Shown here one piece after another: positions 8,281 through 17,857 of a stretch of 30,515 nucleotides of DNA (the stretch's first letter is position 1; each line of letters begins with the position of its first letter). The notes under the pieces are model-generated. The model did no database searches and was not told the origin of the DNA. It saw only the letters and a program-made list of their open reading frames with translations. This DNA comes from Rhodococcus sp. IITR03 (GTDB taxonomy: Bacteria; Actinomycetota; Actinomycetes; Mycobacteriales; Mycobacteriaceae), in contig LATQ01000279.1 in the NCBI GenBank assembly GCA_001017865.1, forward strand, positions 1 through 30,515. The letters run 5' to 3'. The position numbers and the translations under genes are program-made.

Positions 8281-8997
8281 ATGTCTGATTCTGAATGGAC
8301 CAGTCCTAAATGGGGAGCTACGGAAGTGCTTCCGTTGCCGAGCCGCTTCAACTCCATGGTGCGGACGCTCGCGGCGGACCGTTTCGCAGCGACCGGTGCA
8401 CGATGGAAGGACGTCGTCTTCGAGCGCGAATTCGAATTGTTCTCGCGCGCAGACGCGGACACGATCGAGAAGGAAGTCCTCGACTCCGGCTACCGCTTCG
8501 ACTTCTCGGCAACGGTGTCACTCGAATCCGAGCCGGAGAAGTACAGGCGACCTGAACGTGAAACACCCGGATTCGCCGAGGAACAGTCCACAGACGGCCG
8601 TAGACAGGTCGGTGTCGGTGACAACGTCATCAGCAAGGCGCAGACGGTCGTCGGCCCCGTTGCTCTGATCTCCACCATCGAACAGGTGATGGGTTACCTC
8701 ACCGATGGGGTGCCTGCCGGCACCATCGCGGTGATCGACGATTCGGGCGGCACCTTGACCGCCCCGATCATCGAAGGGTTCGCGGGGGTCATCTGCCTCG
8801 GCGGTACGGTCCGCTCTCACCTGGGCATCCTCGCTCGGGAGTACGACGTTCCCACCCTGATGAACTGCAAGATCGACGAACTCCAGGACGGAGATCTGGT
8901 CGAGCTCGAAGTGACCGCGGCACCTCCCGCCTCGGATGCATACGAAACCGGCGACATCGGGCACGCCCGAATCTGGCTGATCGAGAACGAGGGCTGA
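8281..8997 (+). CDS. PEP-utilizer phosphohistidine domain protein with N-terminal extension, copy C
   Basis: A 238-aa protein with an intact frame; GAGGA precedes the ATG. Residues 125-215 form the swivelling His domain: GVICLGGTVRSHLGILAREY, then DVPTLMNC, with His180 as the expected phospho-acceptor and DGDLVELEV closing the fold. The first 120 residues are a charged extension absent from copies A and B (WKDVVFEREFELFSRADAD); I do not recognise it. There is no ATP-grasp and no PEP barrel. It is first in a long operon that also encodes a truncated dikinase able in principle to charge it from ATP. Its stop is three bases before the next start. Confidence 0.85.
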   Translation: MSDSEWTSPKWGATEVLPLPSRFNSMVRTLAADRFAATGARWKDVVFEREFELFSRADADTIEKEVLDSGYRFDFSATVSLESEPEKYRRPERETPGFAEEQSTDGRRQVGVGDNVISKAQTVVGPVALISTIEQVMGYLTDGVPAGTIAVIDDSGGTLTAPIIEGFAGVICLGGTVRSHLGILAREYDVPTLMNCKIDELQDGDLVELEVTAAPPASDAYETGDIGHARIWLIENEG

Positions 8998-9000
8998 AAC

Positions 9001-10577
9001 ATGGCGAACCTGAACTACCGGTCCCTGCTCGAGACCAACAACTACGTGCGGAATCTGTCCGACACCACCTACTGGCTGTGCATCACCCGCACGGTGCAGG
9101 AATCGAAGCTCTTCCCGATGAGCCCCTACATGCTGCTGAGCTATCTCAACAGCTTCTACCGGCTGCCACCCAGCTGAGAGAGATCGATGCGATCACTCCC
9201 GCAGAAGAACTCGGCGACCGTGCACGCGAGGTCAGTCTCAAGGTCAACACCGTCAACGGCGCCTGGGGCATGCCCACCTTCTACCTCCTCGGCCGCGAAA
9301 TGCTGATGAACTGGGGTCTGATCCGGCCCACGGACGCAGTCGACGACGTCGTCGACGTGCTCGACTTCTCGCGACGGTTCAACCTCGCATACCACCGCAA
9401 CGACGGTCATCTCACCAACAAGGAATTCGGCGACCGCAGCCAGTTCCTGCCCGAGCGCACCGTACAGGTCTTCGAAGCCGACCTGCACGGGGTCACCCCC
9501 GGCGACCGTCTGCACACTGCAGCCACCAAGCTCATCGCCCAGTTGTCACAGTTCGCGTTCCTCGCGCACTGCGAGTGCCGCATCGGCCTGCACAACAGTG
9601 GGCCGTACGACTTCGGTAATGACCGGCAGATGATCGTGCGGGACTTCTTCGATCTCACCGAAGGCGACTATCCCTGGCTGGACGGCATCGCGACGCGACT
9701 GCCGTTCAACAATCTGACAATCCCGATTGTCTTCAAGGACACGAACTTCCATCTGATGGATGACTGGGCGTCGTTCGAAGCCGAACCGAGCTACAACGCC
9801 TCCAACATCGTGGCCATCGGCATGTACAGCTCCGATGCCCTGACCGACGGTTATGTGCCGGTCGGGATGGACAATGCCGACACCTTGGCCGACACCATGG
9901 AGCAGTACCGCGAGATCCTCAACGAAGCGACCACCGACCTGTGGAAGCGCATCGCGTCCTGGTCCCGGGAACAGATGATCGACGCCGGCGCCCTCGTCTA
10001 CTCCTCGGTGGGCAAGGATTTCGCACACCTGGCAGGAACCTACCGCCAGGACGACTGGCTCCAACTCGACGAACGCGTCCAACGCTTCAAGCCTCTGATG
10101 AACGACGAGTACGGACGCGACCACCTCGGCGAAATGGTCGGCCTGCTCGGACTGCCGCACCAGTCCGCCAACGAATACACGATGGCGCGCTACTCGTCGC
10201 AGAACCGGAACATGATCAACGGCATACCCTATTCGGTACTCACCGATGACGACTATGCCCCGACCGTAGGTGACCACTTCTCCGGCTCGAGCAGCCTGCC
10301 CGTCAAGACCGGGCTGTGGACAACCAGCGCCGGACGGATCGACATCGACGATTACAACGCGCGAGCGCGCGGGTTCACTCCGGCAGTGCTCGACGGTGCG
10401 CACCGCTACCACGACGAAGAATGGGTGAAATGGCACCACGGGAGCGCGCAAGCCGACGAGCTCTACCGCCTCACCCAGCGTGGCTCGCGCAACCTCGAGG
10501 GACGCGGTTCCGCACTCAGTCGTGCAGACCTGACTGGTCTTGGTGACCCGAAAGGCGACGACCATGCAGATCGGTGA
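9001..10577 (+). CDS. Unknown-family partner, copy C, one frame break
   Basis: About 525 aa after repair; the longest of the three paralogues. The frame breaks at about 9166; one base restores FYRLPTQLREIDAITPAEEL. Blocks shared with copies A and B: SKLFPMSPYMLLSYLNSFY, YLLGREMLMNWG, DVVDVLDFSRRF, LHNSGPY, IVRDFFD and GDYPWLDGIATRLPFNN. The C-terminal 180 residues (QNRNMINGIPYSVL onward) extend beyond the other two copies. No known catalytic motif, membrane segment or signal peptide. It starts three bases after the phosphohistidine protein and overlaps the next gene by 14 bp. The fixed pairing with a His-domain protein in all three copies is the only functional clue. Confidence 0.78.
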
Positions 10578-12033
10578 CCTGATCCGACGCGCCGGCGCGC
10601 AGTTCGGTTCGGCACCGGCGTTGATCCACGAGGACCGGGTGGTGAGCTTCGCCGAATTCGACGAACTCACCGACCGGCTCGGTAACGCCCTGCTAACCGC
10701 CGGTCTCACAGCCGGCAACCGGGTTGCAGTGCTCATGCCCAACGGCATCGATGGAGTTGTTGCTTATTATGCGATTGCGAAAGCGGGATTGGTTCGAGTT
10801 CCGCTCAACGTCCGCGAGACCGCATCCGAGCACGCGTACAAGATCGACGACTCGCAGGCCCGCGCTCTCATCTACGCAGGAGACCCGCCTGCATCGGTCG
10901 AGGTGATGATCACCGCCGACGAACTTCCCGGCCTCATCGCGGGTGCCTCGCCCGGCCCGTGCGACATACGACGTGAGCAGGATGCACCGTTTCGTCTGGC
11001 CTACACCGGCGGGACCACAGGAAAACCCAAAGCGGTGGTCCTGACCACGCGCAGCGAACTCGCGGAGGTCGCCAACTTCCTCGTTGATCTGCTGCCCAAC
11101 CTTCGGCCGGATTCGGTGATGCTGCATGCAGCGCCCATCACGCACGGCAGTGGTGCGTTCTTCCTGCCGCATCTGGTCAAGGGCGCTCCGAACGTGATCC
11201 TGCCGAAGTTCACCTCCGCAGCCTTCCTTGAGGCAGCACAAAAATACCGGGCCACAACGACGTTCATGGTGCCGACGATGATCGCGCTGCTTCTCGAGGA
11301 TCCGGACGCGGCGACAGCGGATCTCACCCTCGAGCGCCTGTGCTACGGCGGAGCTCCGATCGCTACCAGCGTGCTGCAGCGTGGTCTCGATCTGCTCGGC
11401 CCGGTCTTCGCCCAGCTGTACGGGCAAGCGGAAGCTCCGCTGGCGATCACATGCCTGCAACCGTGGGAACACACCCCGGAGCGGCTCACCTCCGCCGGCA
11501 AGCCGTACACCTTCGTCGAGGTCCAGATCCGCGACACCGACGGCAACGTCCTCGGTCCCGGCGGGGTGGGAGAGGTTCTCACCAGAGGTCCTCACACCAT
11601 GAGCCGGTACTGGCGACGTCCCGAGGCGACCGCCGAGACGATCGAACCGGACGGGTGGCTGCACACCGGCGACATCGGACGGTGGGACGACGACGGCTAC
11701 CTGCATCTGCTCGACCGCCGGCACGACGTGATCATCTCGGGTGGCTTCAACGTCTACCCGCGTGAGGTCGAAGACGCCCTGCTGACCCATCCGTCTGTGA
11801 TCGAAGCAGCGGTTGTCGGCCTTCCCGACGACAAGTGGGGTGAGCGGGTCGCGGCTGCCGTGGTCACCCGCAGCGAAACGCGTCCCGAGGAGATCCTCGA
11901 GTTCTGCGCGGACCGGCTGGCCGGATTCAAGCGCCCGCGTGCCATCGAAATCTGGCCCGCAATCCCTACCAGCCCCGTCGGCAAGTCGCTACGCCGCGAA
12001 GTACGCGACCGAATGGCCGCGGCCCGGCAGTGA
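10564..12033 (+). CDS. Acyl-CoA synthetase (AMP-forming)
   Basis: A 489-aa ANL-superfamily ligase with an intact frame. The ATG at 10564 is chosen because GAAAGG lies 8 bases upstream; an earlier in-frame start at 10540 lacks a site. Motifs: phosphate loop LAYTGGTTGKPKAVV, LCYGGAPI, LYGQAEAPLAI, hinge GWLHTGDIGRWDDDGY, then RRHDVIISGGFNVYPREVE, and catalytic Lys in TSPVGKSLRREVRD. It resembles the medium-chain / coumarate-CoA ligase-like branch. Between the phosphotransfer genes and the biotin carboxylase genes, it could activate the acid made by the carboxylase, giving a CoA ester for the thiolase at 18267. Substrate not readable. Confidence 0.9.
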   Translation: MQIGDLIRRAGAQFGSAPALIHEDRVVSFAEFDELTDRLGNALLTAGLTAGNRVAVLMPNGIDGVVAYYAIAKAGLVRVPLNVRETASEHAYKIDDSQARALIYAGDPPASVEVMITADELPGLIAGASPGPCDIRREQDAPFRLAYTGGTTGKPKAVVLTTRSELAEVANFLVDLLPNLRPDSVMLHAAPITHGSGAFFLPHLVKGAPNVILPKFTSAAFLEAAQKYRATTTFMVPTMIALLLEDPDAATADLTLERLCYGGAPIATSVLQRGLDLLGPVFAQLYGQAEAPLAITCLQPWEHTPERLTSAGKPYTFVEVQIRDTDGNVLGPGGVGEVLTRGPHTMSRYWRRPEATAETIEPDGWLHTGDIGRWDDDGYLHLLDRRHDVIISGGFNVYPREVEDALLTHPSVIEAAVVGLPDDKWGERVAAAVVTRSETRPEEILEFCADRLAGFKRPRAIEIWPAIPTSPVGKSLRREVRDRMAAARQ

Positions 12034-12063
12034 CCCGCCGACCAGCACCGAAAGGACCCCATC

Positions 12064-12671
12064 ATGCTCGATCCGTACGAGCTCACCGTGCACACCCTGA
12101 CTCTGCGCCAACTCGGTTCCGCCGAAGATCTCAGTGACATCAACGGTCTTGCGGTCGACGACGTCGAAGCGGCACTGGAGAAGGCCGTCGTCGAAGGCAC
12201 CGTCATGGCCGCGCGCGGAAACAACATGATCACCCCGCGGGCCGTGAATTCCTCGACACCGTGTACCCGCGCACGTTCGCTGCGCTGCGGGCCGACACGG
12301 CTGTCACAGCAGCGATGGATGCCTTCGAAACGGGCGTGAACAAACAGATTCTCGCACTGACCACCGACTGGCAGACCATCGAGATCGACGGCGATCGGGT
12401 GCCCAACGACCACGGCGACCAAGACTACGATTCCAAGATCATCACCAAGCTCGGCCGGGTGCACGAGAAGACCTACAAGGTCCTACGCCCGCTGGCCGAC
12501 GCAGACCCTCTCGTCGATCGATTCCTCGACCGGATCGGCGACGCTCTCGTCCGCGCGGAAGGCGGCGAAACCGACTACGTCAGCGGGGTACGGGTCGACT
12601 CGGTGCACACCGTGTGGTTCCAGATGCACGAGCACATTCTTCGGCTGACCGGAAGGGAACGTCCGGAATGA
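12064..12671 (+). CDS. Winged-helix-like small protein coupled to the truncated dikinase, one frame break
   Basis: About 202 aa after repair. The ATG at 12064 follows GAAAGGA. The N-terminal 70 residues (LRQLGSAEDLSDINGLAVDD, then VEAALEKAVVEGTVMAARG) have the helix-helix-wing look of a winged HTH; the rest is helical and acidic and includes KIITKLGRVHEKTYKVLRPL. The frame breaks at about 12240; one base restores PRGREFLDTVYPRTF. The stop overlaps the dikinase start (ATGA). From memory, the truncated M. tuberculosis dikinase Rv1127c has a neighbour of about 200 aa (Rv1126c) that may be the counterpart; I could not check this. A regulatory or accessory subunit of the dikinase is more likely than a DNA-binding repressor, given the tight coupling. 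Confidence 0.65.
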
Positions 12672-14406
12672 GTACCACAACGAGTTTGCAGTGGCTGGTC
12701 GTACCGGACGAGGTCGCAACCGAACCGAGCCGGGATCTGGTGGGTGGAAAAGCATGGAGCCTGTGGCGCATGCGGTCCCTCGGACTGCGGGTTCCTCCTG
12801 CCTTCGTCGTCACCACCGAGGCCTGCACGGCGTATTTCGCCGAGGGTCACATGCCCGAGGGTCTCGACGAGGAGCTGGTCGCGGGAATCCGTTTCCTGGA
12901 ACAAAAACTAGGCCGTACTTTCGGTGGTAGCGAACGCCCGTTGCTCGTCTCGGTGCGATCGGGTGCTGCCATCAGCATGCCCGGCATGATGGACACGATC
13001 CTCGACCTGGGATGCAACGACACCGTCGAGGCCGCCCTGGCCGCCGAGAGCGGCGATCCGGATTTCGCGGCCGAAGTGCACCGCCGATTCACAGGTTCTA
13101 CGGCCGACTGGTGCTGGGATGCACCGAAGACCTCGACGACTTGCCTGACACCATCGCCATCCGTGCGGCCATCGCCGAGGATGTCGACGCGACCGTACCG
13201 GCAGACCCGTGGGAACAACTCCGCGCCGCTGTGGCCGCGGTGTTCGAGTCGAGTCGCTCGCGACGTGCGCTGGCCTACCGCAAGCACTACGGCATTCCCG
13301 ACGACCTCGGAACGGCGGTCACCATCCAGGCGATGGTCTTCGGCAATCTCGACGACGACTCCGGTACCGGGGTGCTTTTCACCCGTAACCCCGTCGACGG
13401 CACCCGAGAGCCCTACGGTGAGTATCTGGCCAAAGGGCAGGGTGAGGACGTGGTCTCCGGCCGGATCACGCCGGAACCGTTGTCCTACCTCGCCGCTCGC
13501 TGGCCTTCGGTGCACGCCGAACTTCTCGAGGCTGCAGAGTGTCTCGATCGCGAGGGCCGCGATGCGCAGGACATCGAGTTCACCGTCCAGAGCGGCGAGC
13601 TGTTTCTGCTCCAGTCGCGTCCGGCGAAGCGGACCGCCCGAGCAGCGGTGCGCATCGCGGTCGAACTCGTCGACGAAGGCGTCCTCGAACCGGACGAAGC
13701 GCTGTCGCGAGTGACCGCCGATCAGATCCGGACCCTGTTGCGGCCCGAGATCGCTCCCGGGGCCGCTGACGACACCGACGTGCTTGTCAGTGGTGTGCCT
13801 GCCAGCCCCGGAGTGGCAACGGGACTGGTGGTCGACACCCCGGAAGCTGCGCAAGCCACGCCCGGTTCCATCCTGGTTCGCAAGTCGACCAGTCCCGACG
13901 ACGTGCACGGGATGATCGCCGCGTCTGCGGTGATTACCGAGCAGGGCGGGTCGACCTCGCATGCGGCGGTCGTCAGTCGGGCGTTGGACACACCGTGCGT
14001 CGTTGGATGTGGCGCCGGCACGGTCACGGCTCTGGTGGGCCGTACCGTCACGGTCGACGCGACGACCGGTCGCGTCTACGCCGGTGAGCTGCCGACCTCG
14101 GCCGTGGATGAAAGTGAGGACGACGATCTGCGCCGCCTCACCGAATGGGCCGAACGCGCCGCACCGCTGACGGTGAGCACGACTGCCGTGCTCGAGCCGG
14201 TCTTCGACGCGGATGCCACGGCTATCGACGATCTCGGCGAGAAACTGCCCGACATCCCTGCCGGCACCAAATCTGTTCGCGGAGGAATTTTCTGCGCCCC
14301 CGACGGTGTGCGCGCTGCCATGGACGCCGGCGTCGAGGAGATCGTCACCGCCCACCGGCTTCCGGTGCTACTCGCTGCCGTCGCACACCACAGGAGAATC
14401 TCATGA
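12668..14406 (+). CDS. Truncated pyruvate phosphate dikinase-like phosphotransferase (ATP-grasp + His domain, no PEP barrel), one frame break
   Basis: About 579 aa after repair, against roughly 880 for full-length PPDK. The N-terminal nucleotide-binding domain shows VGGKAWSLWRM, the signature SMPGMMDTILDLGCND, GTAVTIQAMVFGN, GTGVLFTRNP and FLLQSRPAKRT. The His domain follows, with EQGGSTSHAAVVSRALDTPC; His432 is the expected phosphohistidine. The C-terminal PEP/pyruvate TIM barrel is absent, so the phosphate from ATP must go to another acceptor or carrier, as in phenylphosphate synthase-type systems. About 120 residues after the His domain are of unknown function. The frame breaks at about 13092; one base restores RRFTRFYGRLVLG. 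Overlaps on both sides are ATGA. The stand-alone His-domain proteins are plausible relay partners. Confidence 0.86.
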
Positions 14407-14962
14407 CCACACCGGAGCGTGTCACCTACCGCGACGTGCGGGAGATTCTGCGTACCTTCCGCGACTCCGGCTGGGCCGCGATGACGCTGGAAATGGACGG
14501 AATGCGCATCACCGTCGGCAAGGACGGTCCGCCGACGGCCCCGGCACGAGCTGTTGCCGATGTACCGACACCGGCCCGGCAGGTCGCGTCGGCGACCGTC
14601 CCTGCGGTGACGCACACACCGCCGACCAGCACAGCCGATAGTACGAACGCCGCCGATACGGCGCCTGGCGTGTATGTCCCAGTCCCGGTACCGGCGGCGT
14701 CGGCGGACACCAGCGGATGCATCGAGATCACGTCACCGACCGTCGGTGCGTTCTGGGTGGCGCCGAGCCGGGTGAACCGCCGTTCGTGCAGGTCGGGCAG
14801 AAGGTCGAGGCCGGCGAGCAACTCGCGATCGTCGAAGTGATGAAGCTGATGAATCCGGTCGTTGCGCCGCAGAGCGGCGAGATCGTACAGATCTGCGCCA
14901 AGAACGCCGATCTTGTCGAGTTCGACCAGGTGCTGTTCTTGATCAGGCCGACCGATGACTAG
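14403..14962 (+). CDS. Biotin carboxyl carrier protein, one frame break
   Basis: About 186 aa after repair. An N-terminal helical segment (REILRTFRDSGWAAMTLEMD) and an Ala/Pro/Thr-rich linker (residues 40-100) lead to a biotinyl domain: EITSPTVGAFWVAPEPGEPP, VQVGQKVEAGEQLAIVEVMK, LMNPVVAPQSGEIV. Lys148 in EVMKLM is the biotinylation site. The frame breaks at about 14764; one base joins VGAFWVAP to EPGEPPFVQVG. The arrangement resembles AccB of acetyl-CoA carboxylase. The start overlaps the dikinase stop (ATGA), placing the carboxylase in the same translational unit as the phosphotransferase. It would carry CO2 from the biotin carboxylase at 14984 to the carboxyltransferase at 16360. Confidence 0.88.
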
Positions 14963-14983
14963 CCTTCGAATCTGGCAACCACG

Positions 14984-16363
14984 GTGTCCGAAGGCTTTCC
15001 CCTGCGGCGCGTGCTGGTCGCCAATCGCGGTGAAATTGCAGTTCGTGTCATCAAGGCGTGCCGCGACCTCGGTATCGAAACGGTGGCTGTCACCTCGACG
15101 GTGGACAGAGTCGGTCTCGCGGCCCGGATGGCGGATCGAGCGGTATGCATCGGTCCGCCGCCCGCCGGCGACAGTTACCTGTCCATTCCTGCGGTGCTCA
15201 CCGCCGCACTCGGAACCGGTTGTGATGCGGTACATCCAGGCTACGGATTTCTCTCCGAGAATCCCGAGTTCGCTGCGGCGTGTGTTGCCGAAGGGCTGGT
15301 GTTCGTCGGTCCTCGCCCCGATGCGGTGGCCGAGGCGGGGGACAAGGCACGGGCGCGGGAGTTGGCGCGTTCGGCGGGGATACCGGTGCTGTCGGGATCG
15401 CCTGTGCTCGACTCGACCGAGGCTGCAGTCGCGGCAGCCGCCGAGCTGGGTTACCCGGTCCTGGTCAAAGCCGCGGCCGGCGGCGGTGGACGCGGCATGT
15501 CCGTCGTCGAGAACGAAGCCGAACTTCGCGCACGGTGGTCGTCGGCCGCCGCCGAAGCACAGTCGGCGTTCGGTGACGGCCGCACCTATATCGAACGGTT
15601 CATTCGCAATGCCCGACACATCGAGGTGCAGGTCCTCGGCGACAAGCATGGCTCGGTGATCCATCTCGGTGAACGCGACTGCACGCTCCAGCGCCGTCAC
15701 CAGAAGGTGGTCGAAGAGTCGCCGGCACCGAACCTGCCGGAGAAGGTGCGGCAGGATATTCGGTGCAGCGGCGTCGCCTTCGCCCAGGCACTGGGTCTCG
15801 ACAGCGCCGGCACCGTGGAGTTCATCTATGACTCCGACACCGAGGAATTCGCGTTCCTCGAATTCAACGCCCGGATCCAGGTCGAGCACCCCGTCACCGA
15901 GATGGTCACCGGCGTGGACCTGGTCGTCGAACAACTGTGCTCGGCGGCGGGTATTCCGCTGCGGTTCGCCCAGGACGACATTCACATCGTCGGGCACGCT
16001 GTCGAGGTCAGAATCACCACCGAGGATCCGGCACGTGGATTCCTTCCCAATCCCGGCACGGTCACCCGATGGGAACCGCCGAGGGGGGAGGGGATCCGCG
16101 TCGACAGCCACTGCGAAGCCGGCTATGTCGTTACTCCCTACTACGACTCCCTCCTGGCCAAGATCGTCGCGCACGGCCCGGACCGAGACACGGCCGCGGA
16201 CCGTATGGTCGCTGCACTGGGAGATCTGGGCGTCTCCGGCGTCCCCACGACCGCAGGATTCGCACGGGTAGCGCTCGACCATCCGGACTTTCGGGCGGGA
16301 ACTGTGACCACCGACTGGATCGCCTCTCGGGGCCTACCCCACTACTTGGAGAAGATCTCATGA
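14984..16363 (+). CDS. Biotin carboxylase subunit
   Basis: 459 aa, the usual AccC length, with an intact frame. It carboxylates biotin on the carrier using ATP and bicarbonate. Motifs: RRVLVANRGEIAVRVI, HPGYGFLSEN, VKAAAGGGGRGM (ATP-grasp Gly loop), HIEVQVLGDKHG, LGERDCTLQRRHQKVVEESP, EFNARIQVEHPVTEMV (catalytic Arg and metal Glu) and PNPGTVTRWEPP. The GTG at 14984 gives an AccC-like N-terminus but has no ribosome site. An ATG at 14955 overlapping the BCCP stop would reach the same protein if one base were missing near 14983, which fits the pattern in this window. Followed by the carboxyltransferase with an ATGA overlap. Confidence 0.92.
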   Translation: MSEGFPLRRVLVANRGEIAVRVIKACRDLGIETVAVTSTVDRVGLAARMADRAVCIGPPPAGDSYLSIPAVLTAALGTGCDAVHPGYGFLSENPEFAAACVAEGLVFVGPRPDAVAEAGDKARARELARSAGIPVLSGSPVLDSTEAAVAAAAELGYPVLVKAAAGGGGRGMSVVENEAELRARWSSAAAEAQSAFGDGRTYIERFIRNARHIEVQVLGDKHGSVIHLGERDCTLQRRHQKVVEESPAPNLPEKVRQDIRCSGVAFAQALGLDSAGTVEFIYDSDTEEFAFLEFNARIQVEHPVTEMVTGVDLVVEQLCSAAGIPLRFAQDDIHIVGHAVEVRITTEDPARGFLPNPGTVTRWEPPRGEGIRVDSHCEAGYVVTPYYDSLLAKIVAHGPDRDTAADRMVAALGDLGVSGVPTTAGFARVALDHPDFRAGTVTTDWIASRGLPHYLEKIS

Positions 16364-17857
16364 GCTATCTGGACTGCGCCCCGCGCAATGCCGACGGCAG
16401 CCGCCGCACCATCGACATCGTGGACCAGACCTTGCGCGATGGTCCGCAGAGTTGGTGGGGCATGCGCCTGCGCAAAGACATGGGCTTACCCATGGCAGCG
16501 GAACTGGACCGCACGGGCTTTCACACCATCGATCTCGTCGGAAGCTCCATCTTCGAGGTGCTGGTGCGGCACTGTAAGGAGGATCCCTGGGATCAACTGA
16601 TCTCACTGTCGGAGGCCATGCCGAGAACCACGGTGCGGGCCGGCACTCGAAGCAACGGCATCGTGACCTTCGGGCTCACGGCAGACAGTGTGATGGATCT
16701 GTGGGTGCAGCGGTTGTGTGCACATGGCATCGGCAGCTTCTGGATCTACGACGGACTGTTCAACATGGACAAGATCGGTCGGCTGGTCAAGACGGTGCAG
16801 GCCGAAGGTGCCCAGGCCATTCCGTGCATCCTCTATGCGGACACGCCCTATCACACCGACGAGTACTACGCTGCTCGCACGCGTGAGCTCGTCGCCACCG
16901 GCGCGGACGGAATCGAGCTCGAGGACGCTGCCGGTCTGCTCACTCCAGAACGCACGCGGTCGTTGATCGCGGCGATCAAGGGCGCAGCCGGTGATCTGCC
17001 GTGGAGATCCATTTTCACAGCAACAATGCGATGGCACCGGTGAACTATCTCGAGGGTGTGCTCGCCGGCGCCGACCGTGTCCACACCGCCAGTCGTCCAC
17101 TGGCCGCTGGCGTGTCTTTGCCCTCCACCGAGAACACGGTGGCGAATCTGCGCTATGCCGGGTTCGACGTCGATCTCGATGACTCCTACTTCGCTGCCGT
17201 CGAGGAGCACCTGCTTCGCGTGGCCGATTACGAGGAGTTGCCGGTCGGTCAGCCCGCGGAGTACTCCTTGTTCCAGTATCGGCACCAGCTGCCGGGCGGG
17301 ATGGCCGGTACGTTCAAGGCGCAGCTGCGTGATCGTGGCATGGAGGACCGTTTCGAAGAGGTACTCGACGAAATGTCGGTGGTACGCGAGGAACTGGGCT
17401 ATCCCGTGATGGCGACGCCGTTCTCGCAGCTGGTCGGCACGCAGGCGTACTCAACGTGGTGACCGGATCGCGCTACTCGGTCGTGCCGGATGAGGTGATG
17501 ATCTACGCTAACGGCTTCTATGGTAAGCCCGTCGCTCCTCTCGATCCCAATGTCCTCGACAAGATCATGAGCTCGCCCAAGGCGAAGAGCTACGAGAACT
17601 GGGAGCCCCCACAGCCCAGCCTTGCAGACCTGCGTGCGAAGTTCGGCGGCTCGATCAGTGACGACGAGCTGATTCTGCGGCTTCTGGTGCCGGAAAACGA
17701 TATCGACGTCATGCGCGCGACCCCTCGACGTCAACGTGACTTCTCCCCGACGAGCAAGCAGACGCGGTACATCCAGGAACTGGTCGAGACCGCGGTCGGT
17801 GCCTACTTGCACATCGAAGCCGACGACTTCTCGCTGACCTTGGAAGGGGACCACTGA
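16360..17857 (+). CDS. Carboxyltransferase subunit, transcarboxylase 5S / pyruvate carboxylase CT type, two frame breaks
   Basis: About 499 aa after repair, the length of transcarboxylase 5S. DQTLRDGPQS opens the barrel (Asp22), HFHSNN supplies the paired metal-ligand histidines (His218, His220), and PFSQLVGTQAVLNVVTGSRY is the conserved C-terminal barrel signature. These place it with CTs that carboxylate keto substrates (pyruvate, oxaloacetate) rather than acyl-CoAs. The residue that should be the carbamylated metal-ligand Lys (5S Lys184, in IKDMAG) is Glu188 here (IELEDAAG). TRSNGIVTFG replaces the usual LLRGAN stretch. Breaks at about 17000 (restores LPVEIHFHSNN) and 17446 (restores GTQAVLN) each need one base. 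ATGA overlap with the biotin carboxylase. Substrate unknown; a ketone or modified keto compound is my inference. Confidence 0.87.

Noticed and set aside
12668..14406. Annotation as complete pyruvate phosphate dikinase (PpdK) or PEP synthase
   Set aside because: The PEP/pyruvate-binding barrel is missing, so the standard reaction is not supported.
14426..16282. Very long open frame (618 codons) antisense to the BCCP and biotin carboxylase genes
   Set aside because: It mirrors the codon bias of a GC-rich coding strand; its translation has no domain and the sense strand encodes clear BCCP and AccC motifs. The same applies to antisense frames at 12847-14355, 9546-10748 and 2322-3257.
16360..17857. 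Annotation as pyruvate carboxylase subunit B or hydroxymethylglutaryl-CoA lyase
   Set aside because: The 5S-type motifs argue against the lyase, and the Lys-to-Glu change at the metal site makes a pyruvate carboxylase call unsafe.
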